This document shows positions 1 to 6,726 of a stretch of DNA of 11,949 nt, piece after piece (position 1 is the first letter of the stretch; every line of letters begins with the position of its first letter). The position numbers were made by a program, and so were the translations under genes. The stretch comes from an uncultured Bacillaceae bacterium (GTDB taxonomy: Bacteria > Bacillota > Bacilli > Bacillales > Amphibacillaceae): positions 1 to 11,949 of the forward strand of contig CALAMD010000026.1 of assembly GCA_937925695.1 (NCBI GenBank), given 5' to 3'. The notes under the pieces were generated by a model. The model did not search any database, was not told the DNA's origin, and was given only the letters and a program-made list of their open reading frames with translations.

Positions 1-133
1 ATATTACAATTATATTTCATTTTGATTAACAACTTGTAAGGTAATTGTTACTTTATGAGCATATAGGTATAAAGTGGGGTAAATAGGAAAAATTGACTGT
101 TTAAGACGAAAATAAAAATGAAGAAGATGCTAG

Positions 134-904
134 CTATTCATCTCCTTCATATTCTTCATTTAATATAACAATTTCGACTCTACGGTTCTCCTGCATATTT
201 TCTAATGTATCATTTGGTTTAACTGGCCTTGTATCGCCATATCCTGCTAATGAAAAACGAGAAGCATCTAAGTCATTTTCGTCTAGCAAATAGCGAATTA
301 CGCTACTCGCCCTTGCTCCAGAAAGTTCCCAGTTCGAAGGATAACGATAGCTATTAATCGGCCTACTATCGGTATGGCCTTCAATTTTTACATGATTCGG
401 AATTTCAGTTAACAACTCCCCGATTTTCTTCAAAAATGGCTTTCCAGAATCGAGTATCTCAGCTTCGCCAGTATCAAATAAGACATTTTCTTGTAGAACG
501 AGCACGACACCCCGTTCAGTCCGGTTGGCGCTGATTACATCAGTTAAATCATGTTCTTCTAGGAAAGTCTCTACATTTACGATTAATCTTGCAAGTGAAT
601 CTTCCTCATCCCGATCACTATCGCCTGCGAAACTCTTAAAATCATTCGATTGTTTGGTACTTTCGGCATGATTCATTCTTTCGGATGGACTTTCCATTGG
701 GATCGCTGAGGGCATAAAATCGAAAATAACTCGCTCACGAAACGATTGGGATAAGGCTTCAAATTTGATCATATCAATTTGCGACATTGAAAATAGCAGA
801 ACAAAAAATACTAAAATCAACGTGACCATATCTGAATAGGTAACCATCCAAGCAGGTGCGCCACCTTTATTTTGCTGTCTGTTTTTCCCTCGTCTACGCC
901 TCAT
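134..904 (-). CDS. motS: Flagellar stator subunit MotS (MotB family)
   Basis: MotS pairs with MotP to form the ion-driven stator that turns the flagellar rotor. A short basic N-terminus is followed by one membrane segment at about residues 20-40, carrying the essential ion-binding aspartate Asp25 in a W-M-V-T-Y-S-D context. A linker leads to an OmpA-like peptidoglycan-binding domain at about 130-248, with NWELS at 191-195, GYGDTRPV at 221-228 and NRRVEIVI at 240-247. At 256 residues it is close to the B. subtilis length. The start ATG has a GGAGGG box 8 bases upstream and overlaps the end of motP by 11 bases, so the two are translationally coupled. Sequence features and position beside ccpA favour MotS (sodium type) over proton-type MotB. 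The residue after Asp25 is Met, which may bear on ion choice. No clear terminator follows in bases 1-133. Confidence 0.93.
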   Translation of the reverse strand: MRRRRGKNRQQNKGGAPAWMVTYSDMVTLILVFFVLLFSMSQIDMIKFEALSQSFRERVIFDFMPSAIPMESPSERMNHAESTKQSNDFKSFAGDSDRDEEDSLARLIVNVETFLEEHDLTDVISANRTERGVVLVLQENVLFDTGEAEILDSGKPFLKKIGELLTEIPNHVKIEGHTDSRPINSYRYPSNWELSGARASSVIRYLLDENDLDASRFSLAGYGDTRPVKPNDTLENMQENRRVEIVILNEEYEGDE

Positions 905-1718
905 TCATACTTCCCTCCGTTAAAACCGTTCTCTCTTCTTCATCAACTTGCTGAAGGGTTTTATCAGAGAGGAAAGCACTGAGTTTTTCTTCTAAAATTC
1001 TCGGATTTTGTCCAGATTGAACACCGATGACGCCCTCAATAATGATTTGTTTAATGAAAATTTCTTCTTCTGTTTTCTGTTCTAGCTTACTAGCCATCGG
1101 GATAAAGACTAAATTAGCCATGACTGTCCCATAAAGGGTTGTTAATAGAGCAACAGCCATCGAAGGTCCTAATGTTGAAGGATCTTCTAAACTACCAAGC
1201 ATCAATACAAGCCCGATTAATGTTCCAATCATTCCCCAAGCTGGCGAGTATTCTCCTGCTTTTTCAACTATAAGTCGCCCTTTATAGTGACGTTCTTCCA
1301 TCGCGTCAATTTCTGCATTCATAATGTCATTGATAACTTCCGGTTCAATACCGTCAACGGCTAGTAAAATTCCTTTACGTAAAAATTCATCTTCTACTTG
1401 ATCTAATTCATTTTCAAGTGCAAGGATACCTTCGCGTCTTGCCCGTTCAGACAAATGAATAAATAATCGTATTAATTCTGGTAACCGTTGTTCGTTTTTA
1501 TAAAAAGATTCTTTAATAACATTTTTCGCTAAAATAATCTGTTCTTTCTTAAAGTTGATGAGTAAAGAAGCAAACACGCCACCAAGAACGATAAATATAG
1601 AAGATGGATCAAAGAACGCAGCTAGGCCACTGCTTCCTGCTTGTGTAACAATTGCCAATCCTATCATAAAAAAGCCTAATGTGATTCCAATGGGAGTAAG
1701 AATATCTCGTTTTCGCAT
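894..1718 (-). CDS. motP: Flagellar stator subunit MotP (MotA family)
   Basis: MotP is the four-helix stator subunit that surrounds the MotS dimer, conducts ions and pushes on rotor protein FliG. Membrane segments are visible at about residues 8-25, 40-57, 158-178 and 188-208. The large cytoplasmic loop between the second and third holds the charged ARREG stretch (93-97) typical of the family. The third helix carries the conserved PAWGMIGTLIG motif from Pro159. The reading frame can be opened at TTG (1730), but a GGTGA box lies 5 bases before the ATG at 1718. That start gives 274 residues, close to the usual length, and removes an unsupported MVKK extension. The gene follows ccpA after about 73 bases without a convincing terminator or promoter, so read-through from ccpA is likely, as described for B. 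subtilis. Confidence 0.92.
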   Translation of the reverse strand: MRKRDILTPIGITLGFFMIGLAIVTQAGSSGLAAFFDPSSIFIVLGGVFASLLINFKKEQIILAKNVIKESFYKNEQRLPELIRLFIHLSERARREGILALENELDQVEDEFLRKGILLAVDGIEPEVINDIMNAEIDAMEERHYKGRLIVEKAGEYSPAWGMIGTLIGLVLMLGSLEDPSTLGPSMAVALLTTLYGTVMANLVFIPMASKLEQKTEEEIFIKQIIIEGVIGVQSGQNPRILEEKLSAFLSDKTLQQVDEEERTVLTEGSMNEA

Positions 1719-1735
1719 TTTTTTCACCAAACCTC

Positions 1736-1753
1736 GTTGTGATAGTTGTGATA
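1736..1753. repeat. 9-bp tandem repeat in the ccpA-motP gap
   Basis: Two exact copies of GTTGTGATA (TATCACAAC on the coding strand) lie head to tail just before the motP ribosome binding site. They are seen directly. The function is unknown, and two short copies in A+T-rich DNA may be chance. Confidence 0.6.
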
Positions 1754-1791
1754 TCTATTCTTCAATCTCAACTTTTATATCGGCAATTGTA

Positions 1792-2787
1792 TTATTTTGT
1801 TGAATTTCTTTCGATAATTCTATGAGGTAAAATTACTTTTGTTTCAGTAACCTCTTCTTTATTCATATATTTTGTTAATAGTCGCATGGCTACTGCCCCT
1901 AAATCATACATTGGCTGAATAATAGTAGACAATGTTGGTCGAACCATCGTCGCAATTCTTGTATTATTAAAACCAACTACTTCAAGATCATTCGGCACGT
2001 CATAACCTAAATCTTGTGCACCATGAATAACGCCAACGGCCATTTCATCTGATGTAACAAAGACCGCACGAGGTTTGTCGGATTGTGATAATAGTTTTTC
2101 AATGGCTGAGATTCCCTCTTTATATGAATGATTATTGAATAAAACGAATTTTTCATTGAGGTCAATAGAAGATTCTTTTAATGCGCGAAGATATCCTTCA
2201 TATTTGTCAGCTTCTAGACGTACATTGACGTCACCGCCAATATAGGCTGGGGGCTGATGTCCTTTGTCGATCAGTAATTTAGTCACTTCGTATGCAGCTT
2301 GTTCATAATCAATGTTCACTGAAGGGATTTTACCTGATTCATCATATGTTGCTGCTAACACGACAGGAGCAGATGAACTCGAAAAATGTTGGACGTGTTC
2401 TTCAGTAATATTTCCACCCATAAATAGAATACCATCGACTTGTTTTTCTAACATCGTATTAATGAGCTGAATCTCTTTATCTTTCTTTTGGTCGGAGTTA
2501 CTTAAAATAATATTATATTTATACATGGTCGCTATGTCTTCGATGCCTCGAGCTAATTCGGCAAAGAAGATGCTCGAAATATCGGGAATGATTGCTCCGA
2601 CTGTTGTCGTTTTTTTACTTGCTAACCCCCTTGCTACTGCATTCGGGCGATAGCCTAGTCTTTCAATCGTTTCTAAAACTTTTTTTCTAGTTGATGGTTT
2701 TACATTTGGGTTATTATTAACAACTCGAGAAACTGTAGCCATGGATACATTTGCTTCTCTAGCTACATCATATATTGTTACACTCAT
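1792..2787 (-). CDS. ccpA: Catabolite control protein A (LacI family)
   Basis: CcpA is the global carbon regulator of low-GC Gram-positives. With HPr or Crh phosphorylated on Ser46 it binds cre operators to repress or activate many carbon genes. The N-terminal helix-turn-helix occupies about residues 4-24 (TIYDVAREANVSMATVSRVV). It is followed by the hinge helix RPNAVARGLASKK (47-59), whose Leu55-Ala56 pair would enter the minor groove. The remainder is a periplasmic-binding-protein-like sensor core. The length of 331 residues is nearly that of B. subtilis CcpA. The ATG at 2787 has GGAGG 8 bases upstream. Position between aroA and motPS matches the conserved locus and supports CcpA over other LacI-family members. 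I found no convincing cre site in its own promoter. Confidence 0.96.
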   Translation of the reverse strand: MSVTIYDVAREANVSMATVSRVVNNNPNVKPSTRKKVLETIERLGYRPNAVARGLASKKTTTVGAIIPDISSIFFAELARGIEDIATMYKYNIILSNSDQKKDKEIQLINTMLEKQVDGILFMGGNITEEHVQHFSSSSAPVVLAATYDESGKIPSVNIDYEQAAYEVTKLLIDKGHQPPAYIGGDVNVRLEADKYEGYLRALKESSIDLNEKFVLFNNHSYKEGISAIEKLLSQSDKPRAVFVTSDEMAVGVIHGAQDLGYDVPNDLEVVGFNNTRIATMVRPTLSTIIQPMYDLGAVAMRLLTKYMNKEEVTETKVILPHRIIERNSTK

Positions 2788-2822
2788 TCGTCATACCTCC
2801 AATAAATCACACGTTTGCTTAT

Positions 2823-2851
2823 ATCATACGCTACCAAAAGGAAAATTACAA
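2823..2851 (-). promoter_or_regulatory. Sigma-A promoter of ccpA
   Basis: On the minus strand a -35 box TTGTAA (2846-2851) and a -10 box TATGAT (2823-2828) are separated by exactly 17 bases. The expected start point leaves a leader of about 30 bases before ccpA. The -35 overlaps the T-rich tail of the upstream hairpin, so aroA termination and ccpA initiation are tightly packed. This is inferred from match to consensus only. Confidence 0.7.
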
Positions 2852-2967
2852 AAATAAAGAGGCCAATCTAGTAGGTGATTTCCTTTTTGGAAAATAGAAA
2901 AAACAACAAATAACATGTAAAACCTTCTATTCCCCAAAATAGGTGATCATAAACTAGATCTGACCTC
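2850..2967 (-). terminator. Long imperfect hairpin with T-rich tail between aroA and ccpA
   Basis: In minus-strand RNA, 2967-2953 pairs with 2872-2859 over 14 bp with one bulged base. Further in, UGAU pairs with AUCA and CCU with AGG. Then 2939-2927 pairs with 2897-2885 over 13 unbroken bp, closing a 29-base loop. The tail 2858-2850 is T-rich (TTTATTTTT). It starts 20 bases after the aroA stop and ends at the ccpA -35 box, so aroA terminator is the simplest role. It is far larger than a normal intrinsic terminator. The three G-U pairs would be A-C mismatches in plus-strand RNA, suggesting that the minus transcript is the functional one. A MITE-like insertion or a structured RNA are alternatives. 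Confidence 0.6.
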
Positions 2968-2987
2968 ATAAGTGTTTTTATATCAAT

Positions 2988-4055
2988 TTATTTCATAAAA
3001 TTCTCTAATGCCGTCATAAATTCGTTAAACATGTCGATGTCCATTTGCTGAGCTGAATCTGATAATGCTACAGCCGGATCAGGGTGAACTTCTGCCATAA
3101 TCCCATCTGCGCCAATCGCTAAGGCAGCTTTAGCAGTCGGTAGAAGTAGGTCTCTTCGCCCTGTTGAATGGGTGACATCCACCATAACTGGTAAATGGGT
3201 TTCTTGTTTTAAAATCGGAACAGCCGAGATATCTAACGTATTACGTGTTGCTGTTTCATAAGTACGAATGCCTCGCTCACATAAAATAATATTTCCATTA
3301 CCGCGAGACATAATGTATTCAGCAGCATTGATAAATTCTTCAATCGTTGCTGAAAGTCCACGTTTTAGCAATACCGGTTTATCAGTAGCCCCAACTTCTT
3401 TTAATAATTCAAAGCTGTGCATATTACGTGCACCAATTTGAATGACGTCAACGTAATCTAAGGCTTCTTCGATGTGTAATGGGCTAACAACTTCACTGAC
3501 AACAGCTAAATCATGCTTATCTGCTACATCTCTCAGGATCTTTAAGCCTTCAACTCCTAAGCCTTGGAAGTCATATGGTGATGTTCTTGGTTTAAAGGCA
3601 CCACCTCTTAATAACTTAATGCCACGCTCCTTTAAGGCTTTCGCTACGGCATCTACTTGATCATAGCTTTCAACAGCACAAGGACCCATCACATGGTTGA
3701 TTGTGCCGTCCCCAAACTTAACGCCTTTAATATCAATGACTGTATCTTCAGGCTTTTTCTTTCTAGAAACGAGTAAGGCTTTACGATGATCGTCTTTTTG
3801 CAATTCTAACCCAGCTTTAAAAATCTCTTTAAATATATGTTCTATCGTTGAATTTTCAAAAGGTCCTGTATTTGCTTCAATGATTTTATCTAACATATCT
3901 CGTTCTCTAACCGGATCAAAACGCTTCGTATTTTGTTTATCTTTAAGTTGCCCAATTTGTTGGACAAGCTTGGCGCGATAATTAATTCGCTCTAACAATT
4001 CTAGATTAACTTCATCTAATTGTTGTCTAAGTTCTTCTACACTCATTTGACTCAT
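2988..4055 (-). CDS. aroA: Bifunctional chorismate mutase / DAHP synthase
   Basis: This enzyme condenses phosphoenolpyruvate with erythrose 4-phosphate to DAHP, the first step of the shikimate pathway. Its AroQ-type chorismate mutase domain also serves as the feedback sensor for chorismate and prephenate in the B. subtilis type. Residues 1-90 form the helical mutase domain. The synthase barrel spans about 105-355 and shows the metal-binding GPCAVES (124-130), a PEP-binding LRGGAFKPRTSP stretch (149-160), IQIGARNM, KPVLLKRG, DVTHSTGRR and AEVHPDP. The frame remains open upstream to a TTG at 4139, but a strong promoter lies inside that extension. ATG 4055, with GGGGG 8 bases upstream, gives 355 residues, matching the family; ATG 4046 is a less likely alternative. 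Called aroA in B. subtilis and aroG or aroF elsewhere. Confidence 0.95.
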   Translation of the reverse strand: MSQMSVEELRQQLDEVNLELLERINYRAKLVQQIGQLKDKQNTKRFDPVRERDMLDKIIEANTGPFENSTIEHIFKEIFKAGLELQKDDHRKALLVSRKKKPEDTVIDIKGVKFGDGTINHVMGPCAVESYDQVDAVAKALKERGIKLLRGGAFKPRTSPYDFQGLGVEGLKILRDVADKHDLAVVSEVVSPLHIEEALDYVDVIQIGARNMHSFELLKEVGATDKPVLLKRGLSATIEEFINAAEYIMSRGNGNIILCERGIRTYETATRNTLDISAVPILKQETHLPVMVDVTHSTGRRDLLLPTAKAALAIGADGIMAEVHPDPAVALSDSAQQMDIDMFNEFMTALENFMK

Positions 4056-4098
4056 TACATATGCCCCCATAACCATGCTATTTTCATATTTAGGATCA

Positions 4099-4127
4099 AT
4101 TATAGCGAATATTAATTTCTTTGTCAT
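4099..4127 (-). promoter_or_regulatory. Sigma-A promoter of aroA
   Basis: Minus-strand -35 box ATGACA (4122-4127, one mismatch) and a perfect -10 box TATAAT (4099-4104) are separated by 17 bases. It leaves a leader of about 35-40 bases before the ATG at 4055. Because it lies inside the upstream part of the open frame, it argues that the first 28 codons of that frame are not translated. No T-box or other long leader fits in this space. Confidence 0.8.
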
Positions 4128-4189
4128 TAAATATTTCAATAATTAATAAGATTAATCATCTTTAAAACAACAAAATGATGAAAATAGAT

Positions 4190-4224
4190 AAAAAGTCTAC
4201 AGTTTCTTTCATTAAACTGTAGAC
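4190..4224 (-). terminator. Rho-independent terminator of ytxGH
   Basis: A perfect 11-bp stem (GTCTACAGTTT at 4195-4205 with its complement at 4214-4224) encloses an 8-base loop. On the minus strand it is followed by five Ts (4194-4190). It lies 11 bases after the ytxH stop, closing the ytxGH unit before the aroA promoter. Confidence 0.92.
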
Positions 4225-4235
4225 CTTGCTTTCAT

Positions 4236-4613
4236 TTATTCATTTTCATCAACACGATCCTGGATTTCTTCAGCAACTTCTTCTACGGTTTCTAATGCTT
4301 GTTCTGCTTCACTACTGGCCGTTGCTAATTTTTCTTTAACTGTTTTTGTTACTTCACCAGTTTTTTTGGCTACATTTTTTGTGATTTCACTTGTGGATTC
4401 AATCGCTAATTGCTTTAATTCTGAACCCTTTTCTTGGGCTAAATTTTTCCACTCATTGGCAATTTCTTTCGCTTGTTTGGCACCTTCGTTAATATCTTCC
4501 CGTAATTCTTTACCGGATTTTGGTGCAAATAACAGTGCCACAGTTGCTCCGACCATACCACCGATTAACGTTCCAATCAAAAAATCTTTCGCATTAATGT
4601 TATTGTCACTCAC
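4236..4613 (-). CDS. ytxH: YtxH-like membrane-anchored stress protein
   Basis: This is a 125-residue YtxH-family protein of unknown biochemical role. A glycine-rich hydrophobic segment at residues 11-30 (GTLIGGMVGATVALLFAP) is the family signature and probably inserts in the membrane. The rest is a charged, Ala/Glu/Lys-rich helix up to residue 125, probably a cytoplasmic coiled coil ending in an acidic tail. The start is GTG, with AGGAGG 9 bases upstream. It begins 22 bases after ytxG and shares its sigma-B-type promoter, which fits the general-stress regulation known for B. subtilis ytxGHJ. It is somewhat shorter than the B. subtilis protein as I recall it. No ytxJ follows; the terminator comes directly after the stop. 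Confidence 0.88.
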   Translation of the reverse strand: MSDNNINAKDFLIGTLIGGMVGATVALLFAPKSGKELREDINEGAKQAKEIANEWKNLAQEKGSELKQLAIESTSEITKNVAKKTGEVTKTVKEKLATASSEAEQALETVEEVAEEIQDRVDENE

Positions 4614-4635
4614 GTTATGAATCCTCCTCGTATTT

Positions 4636-5040
4636 TTATTTTTTTCTGTTTTTAAAAATATTTAAAATAGCAATACCCCACTTCACCGCTTCTGAAACTT
4701 TCTCCTGATCTTTGGAGGCCGCAGTAGTTATCGTTGATGAGATATTAGCTAATGAATCATTAAAGTCTTGCAATGTATTGCCAATCCCTTTTACCCCATC
4801 GAACACTGTATTTAACTTTTCACTCTTTGTTTGAATATCATCGGCGAGTTGATTCGTTCGCTTAATTAATTCCGTCGTTTCCGTTGTAATGCCATTCAGT
4901 TGCTTTTCAAAGCCCTCTAGTGTATTAGCTACATTATCGAGTGTACGTTGCGTCGATTTCAACGTTTGCGCAAGGTAGATCACCAACACAGCAAAGGCAA
5001 TAGCAATGATTAAGGCAGCTATTGAAAGGGCTATCTCCAT
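4636..5040 (-). CDS. ytxG: YtxG-like DUF948 membrane protein
   Basis: This is a 134-residue DUF948 protein. A single hydrophobic N-terminal segment (residues 5-25) is followed by a long heptad-like amphipathic helix (about 26-108), then a short segment ending in basic residues (FKNRKK). The look is of a membrane-anchored coiled coil facing the cytoplasm. The molecular function is not established in the family. The ATG has GGGAG 10 bases upstream. It is the first gene of a two-gene unit with ytxH, preceded by a near-perfect sigma-B promoter. The two proteins, each with one anchor and one long helix, may work together at the membrane under stress; that is inference from pairing and layout. Confidence 0.88.
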   Translation of the reverse strand: MEIALSIAALIIAIAFAVLVIYLAQTLKSTQRTLDNVANTLEGFEKQLNGITTETTELIKRTNQLADDIQTKSEKLNTVFDGVKGIGNTLQDFNDSLANISSTITTAASKDQEKVSEAVKWGIAILNIFKNRKK

Positions 5041-5078
5041 CTATTTATCACTCCCTCACGTTGTAAAATAAAATCCAA

Positions 5079-5114
5079 GTATCATGATGAAACTTGCTTT
5101 ATTATTCATGATAC
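5079..5114. repeat. 9-bp inverted repeat overlapping the ytxG promoter
   Basis: GTATCATGA (5079-5087) and its exact complement TCATGATAC (5106-5114) are separated by 18 bases. The second arm covers part of the sigma-B -10 element (5111-5116). Since that arm would lie at or upstream of the start point, a complete RNA hairpin from this promoter is unlikely. A protein-binding operator or chance are the remaining explanations. Confidence 0.5.
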
Positions 5115-5135
5115 CCTAACTTTCCATTCATAAAC
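5111..5135 (-). promoter_or_regulatory. Sigma-B (general stress) promoter of ytxGH
   Basis: On the minus strand, GTTTAT (5130-5135) and GGGTAT (5111-5116) are 13 bases apart. The sigma-B consensus is GTTTAA-N12-15-GGGTAT, so 11 of 12 positions match. B. subtilis ytxGHJ is a known sigma-B target, which supports the call. The leader would be about 60 bases. No equally good sigma-A promoter was found upstream of ytxG. Confidence 0.82.
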
Positions 5136-5151
5136 AAAGAATTATGAAACA

Positions 5152-5227
5152 TATATGTGTCAACGTTACTCGTCCTATTATTTATAGTATAACTGTTTCT
5201 AGGGATATTTTCGAGTTATATGTGTCA
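5152..5227. repeat. Pair of 11-bp direct repeats upstream of ytxG
   Basis: TATATGTGTCA occurs at 5152-5162 and again at 5217-5227, 65 bases apart, between the murC terminator and the sigma-B promoter. On the coding strand it reads TGACACATATA. A regulator-binding role is possible but untested. Confidence 0.45.
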
Positions 5228-5261
5228 GAAATCGCAAAATATTTAGTCATATAAGGTATAG

Positions 5262-5294
5262 AAAAAGCGCGTGGATGATCATCCACCGCTTTTT
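5262..5294 (-). terminator. Terminator of murC
   Basis: The self-complementary core GTGGATGATCATCCAC (5271-5286) is flanked by AAAAAGC and GCTTTTT arms, with a small G/GC asymmetry between core and arms. The minus-strand transcript ends in a T run, so this terminates murC. T runs on both sides mean it could also act on plus-strand transcripts. It lies about 18 bases after the murC stop. Confidence 0.9.
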
Positions 5295-5312
5295 AAATCT
5301 TAGTCAAGGATA

Positions 5313-6638
5313 TTACACATTTTTAATTTGTTGTATCGTTTCGTTTTGCATCGTACCTTCATAGGCTTGTTGATATTTTTGAATATCGCCTGCCCCCATA
5401 AATAACAGCACACTGTCACGATATTTTTGTAGGACATCGATATTTGAAATATCTAACAGGTTACTATCGTCGATAAGGGCTTGCAAATCATCTATCGTCA
5501 AGTTACCATTATTTTCTCGCGTTGAGCCAAAGATATCACAGAGATAAACATAGTCGGCTGTTTGCAAACTGTCGGCAAATTCTTGTAAAAAAGTTTTTGT
5601 TCGTGTAAATGTGTGAGGTTGGAAAATCGCCACAATTTGTTTATCTGGATATTTTTTTCGAGCGGCTTCGATTGTCACTGTGACTTCCTTCGGATGATGA
5701 GCATAGTCATCAATCAACACTTGATCAGCGATCTTTTTCTCTGTAAACCGTCTCTTAACACCTGTAAATGTATTTAAATAATGAATATCTTCTTTTGGAA
5801 TCCCTTCATAATGACAAATAGCAATGACAGCAAGTGCATTTAAAATGTTATGATTACCGAACATTGGAATGGTAAATGTTTCATAATAAGTATTCCTTAC
5901 AAATACATCAAAGGTTGTACCTTCAGCTGTTTCCTTAATATTTTGCGCTTGAAAGTCATTAGATGGAGAGAATCCATAATAAACAACAGGTACTTTTGTT
6001 TGAATTTTTTGTAAATGTTCATCGTCACCACAAGCAATGATTCCTTTTTTGACATTATCAGCCATCGACTGAAAAGCATCGAATACATCATCAATACTAT
6101 TAAAGTAATCTGGATGGTCAAAATCAATGTTCGTGATAATGGCATAATCTGGTTCATATTGTAAAAAATGACGGCGATATTCACAAGCTTCAAAAACAAA
6201 GTATTTACTATCGAGATGCCCTTTGCCCGTCCCATCACCTATCAAATATGAGATCGGAAGTGAATTATTTAACACATGAGCTAGTAAACCAGTTGTTGAA
6301 GTTTTTCCATGAGACCCTGTTACTGCAATACTCGTATATTGTTTCAACCATTCACCCAAAAACTCATGGTAGCGATAAAAGGTAACGCCGCGTTTCTTTG
6401 CTTCGACGATCTCTTCATGATCATCTTTAAAAGCATTACCGGCAATTACAGTAACATCGTCTTTAATGTTGCTTTTGGAAAAAGGATAAATCGGAATATT
6501 CTTTTCTTCCAATGCTGCTTGCGTAAAAAAACGCTTTTCTACATCGGAACCTTGCACCTTTTCACCAGAATCATGAAGAATCTGGGCTAAGGCGCTCATT
6601 CCTGTTCCTTTTATACCAATAAAATGGTAAGTCGCCAT
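5313..6638 (-). CDS. murC: UDP-N-acetylmuramate--L-alanine ligase
   Basis: MurC adds L-alanine to UDP-N-acetylmuramate using ATP, the first amino-acid step of peptidoglycan precursor synthesis in the cytoplasm. Domain 1 (about 1-100) binds the UDP substrate and shows the glycine-rich FIGIKGTGMSALA. Domain 2 has the ATP loop TGSHGKTSTT (107-116), FEACEYRRHFL (149-159) and TNIDFDHPDYF (169-179). Domain 3 carries DDYAHHP and FQPHTFTRT. The frame opens further upstream at a TTG (6653), but that codon precedes the ribosome binding site GGAGG, which is placed 8 bases before ATG 6638. This start gives 441 residues, slightly longer than the B. subtilis enzyme. No clear promoter of its own is visible in the 88-base gap after the nicotinate phosphoribosyltransferase, so co-transcription with that gene is plausible. 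Confidence 0.97.
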   Translation of the reverse strand: MATYHFIGIKGTGMSALAQILHDSGEKVQGSDVEKRFFTQAALEEKNIPIYPFSKSNIKDDVTVIAGNAFKDDHEEIVEAKKRGVTFYRYHEFLGEWLKQYTSIAVTGSHGKTSTTGLLAHVLNNSLPISYLIGDGTGKGHLDSKYFVFEACEYRRHFLQYEPDYAIITNIDFDHPDYFNSIDDVFDAFQSMADNVKKGIIACGDDEHLQKIQTKVPVVYYGFSPSNDFQAQNIKETAEGTTFDVFVRNTYYETFTIPMFGNHNILNALAVIAICHYEGIPKEDIHYLNTFTGVKRRFTEKKIADQVLIDDYAHHPKEVTVTIEAARKKYPDKQIVAIFQPHTFTRTKTFLQEFADSLQTADYVYLCDIFGSTRENNGNLTIDDLQALIDDSNLLDISNIDVLQKYRDSVLLFMGAGDIQKYQQAYEGTMQNETIQQIKNV

Positions 6639-6726
6639 AAAAAGAACCTCCAAATATATCTCTTGTCAAATAAAAATCGGCACTTCATTACTTTAACAGA
6701 TTTTCTTTGTTTTTGAAACTAATTCA

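Noticed and set aside
50..75. Inverted repeat ACTTTAT / ATAAAGT as a motS terminator
   Set aside because: It has only 7 A+T-rich pairs, a 12-base loop and no T run after it in the minus direction. The left 133 bases hold nothing else I can support.
2788..2860. cre operator for autoregulation of ccpA
   Set aside because: No stretch near the ccpA promoter matches the cre consensus, in particular its central CG with flanking half-sites.
4056..4139. 28-residue N-terminal extension of the DAHP synthase
   Set aside because: A strong -35/-10 pair lies within it, and the family begins at the chorismate mutase helix, so the extension is treated as untranslated.
5897..6238. Minus-strand frame overlapping murC in another reading frame
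   Set aside because: It is fully inside the well-conserved murC coding region and shows no family resemblance or ribosome binding site.
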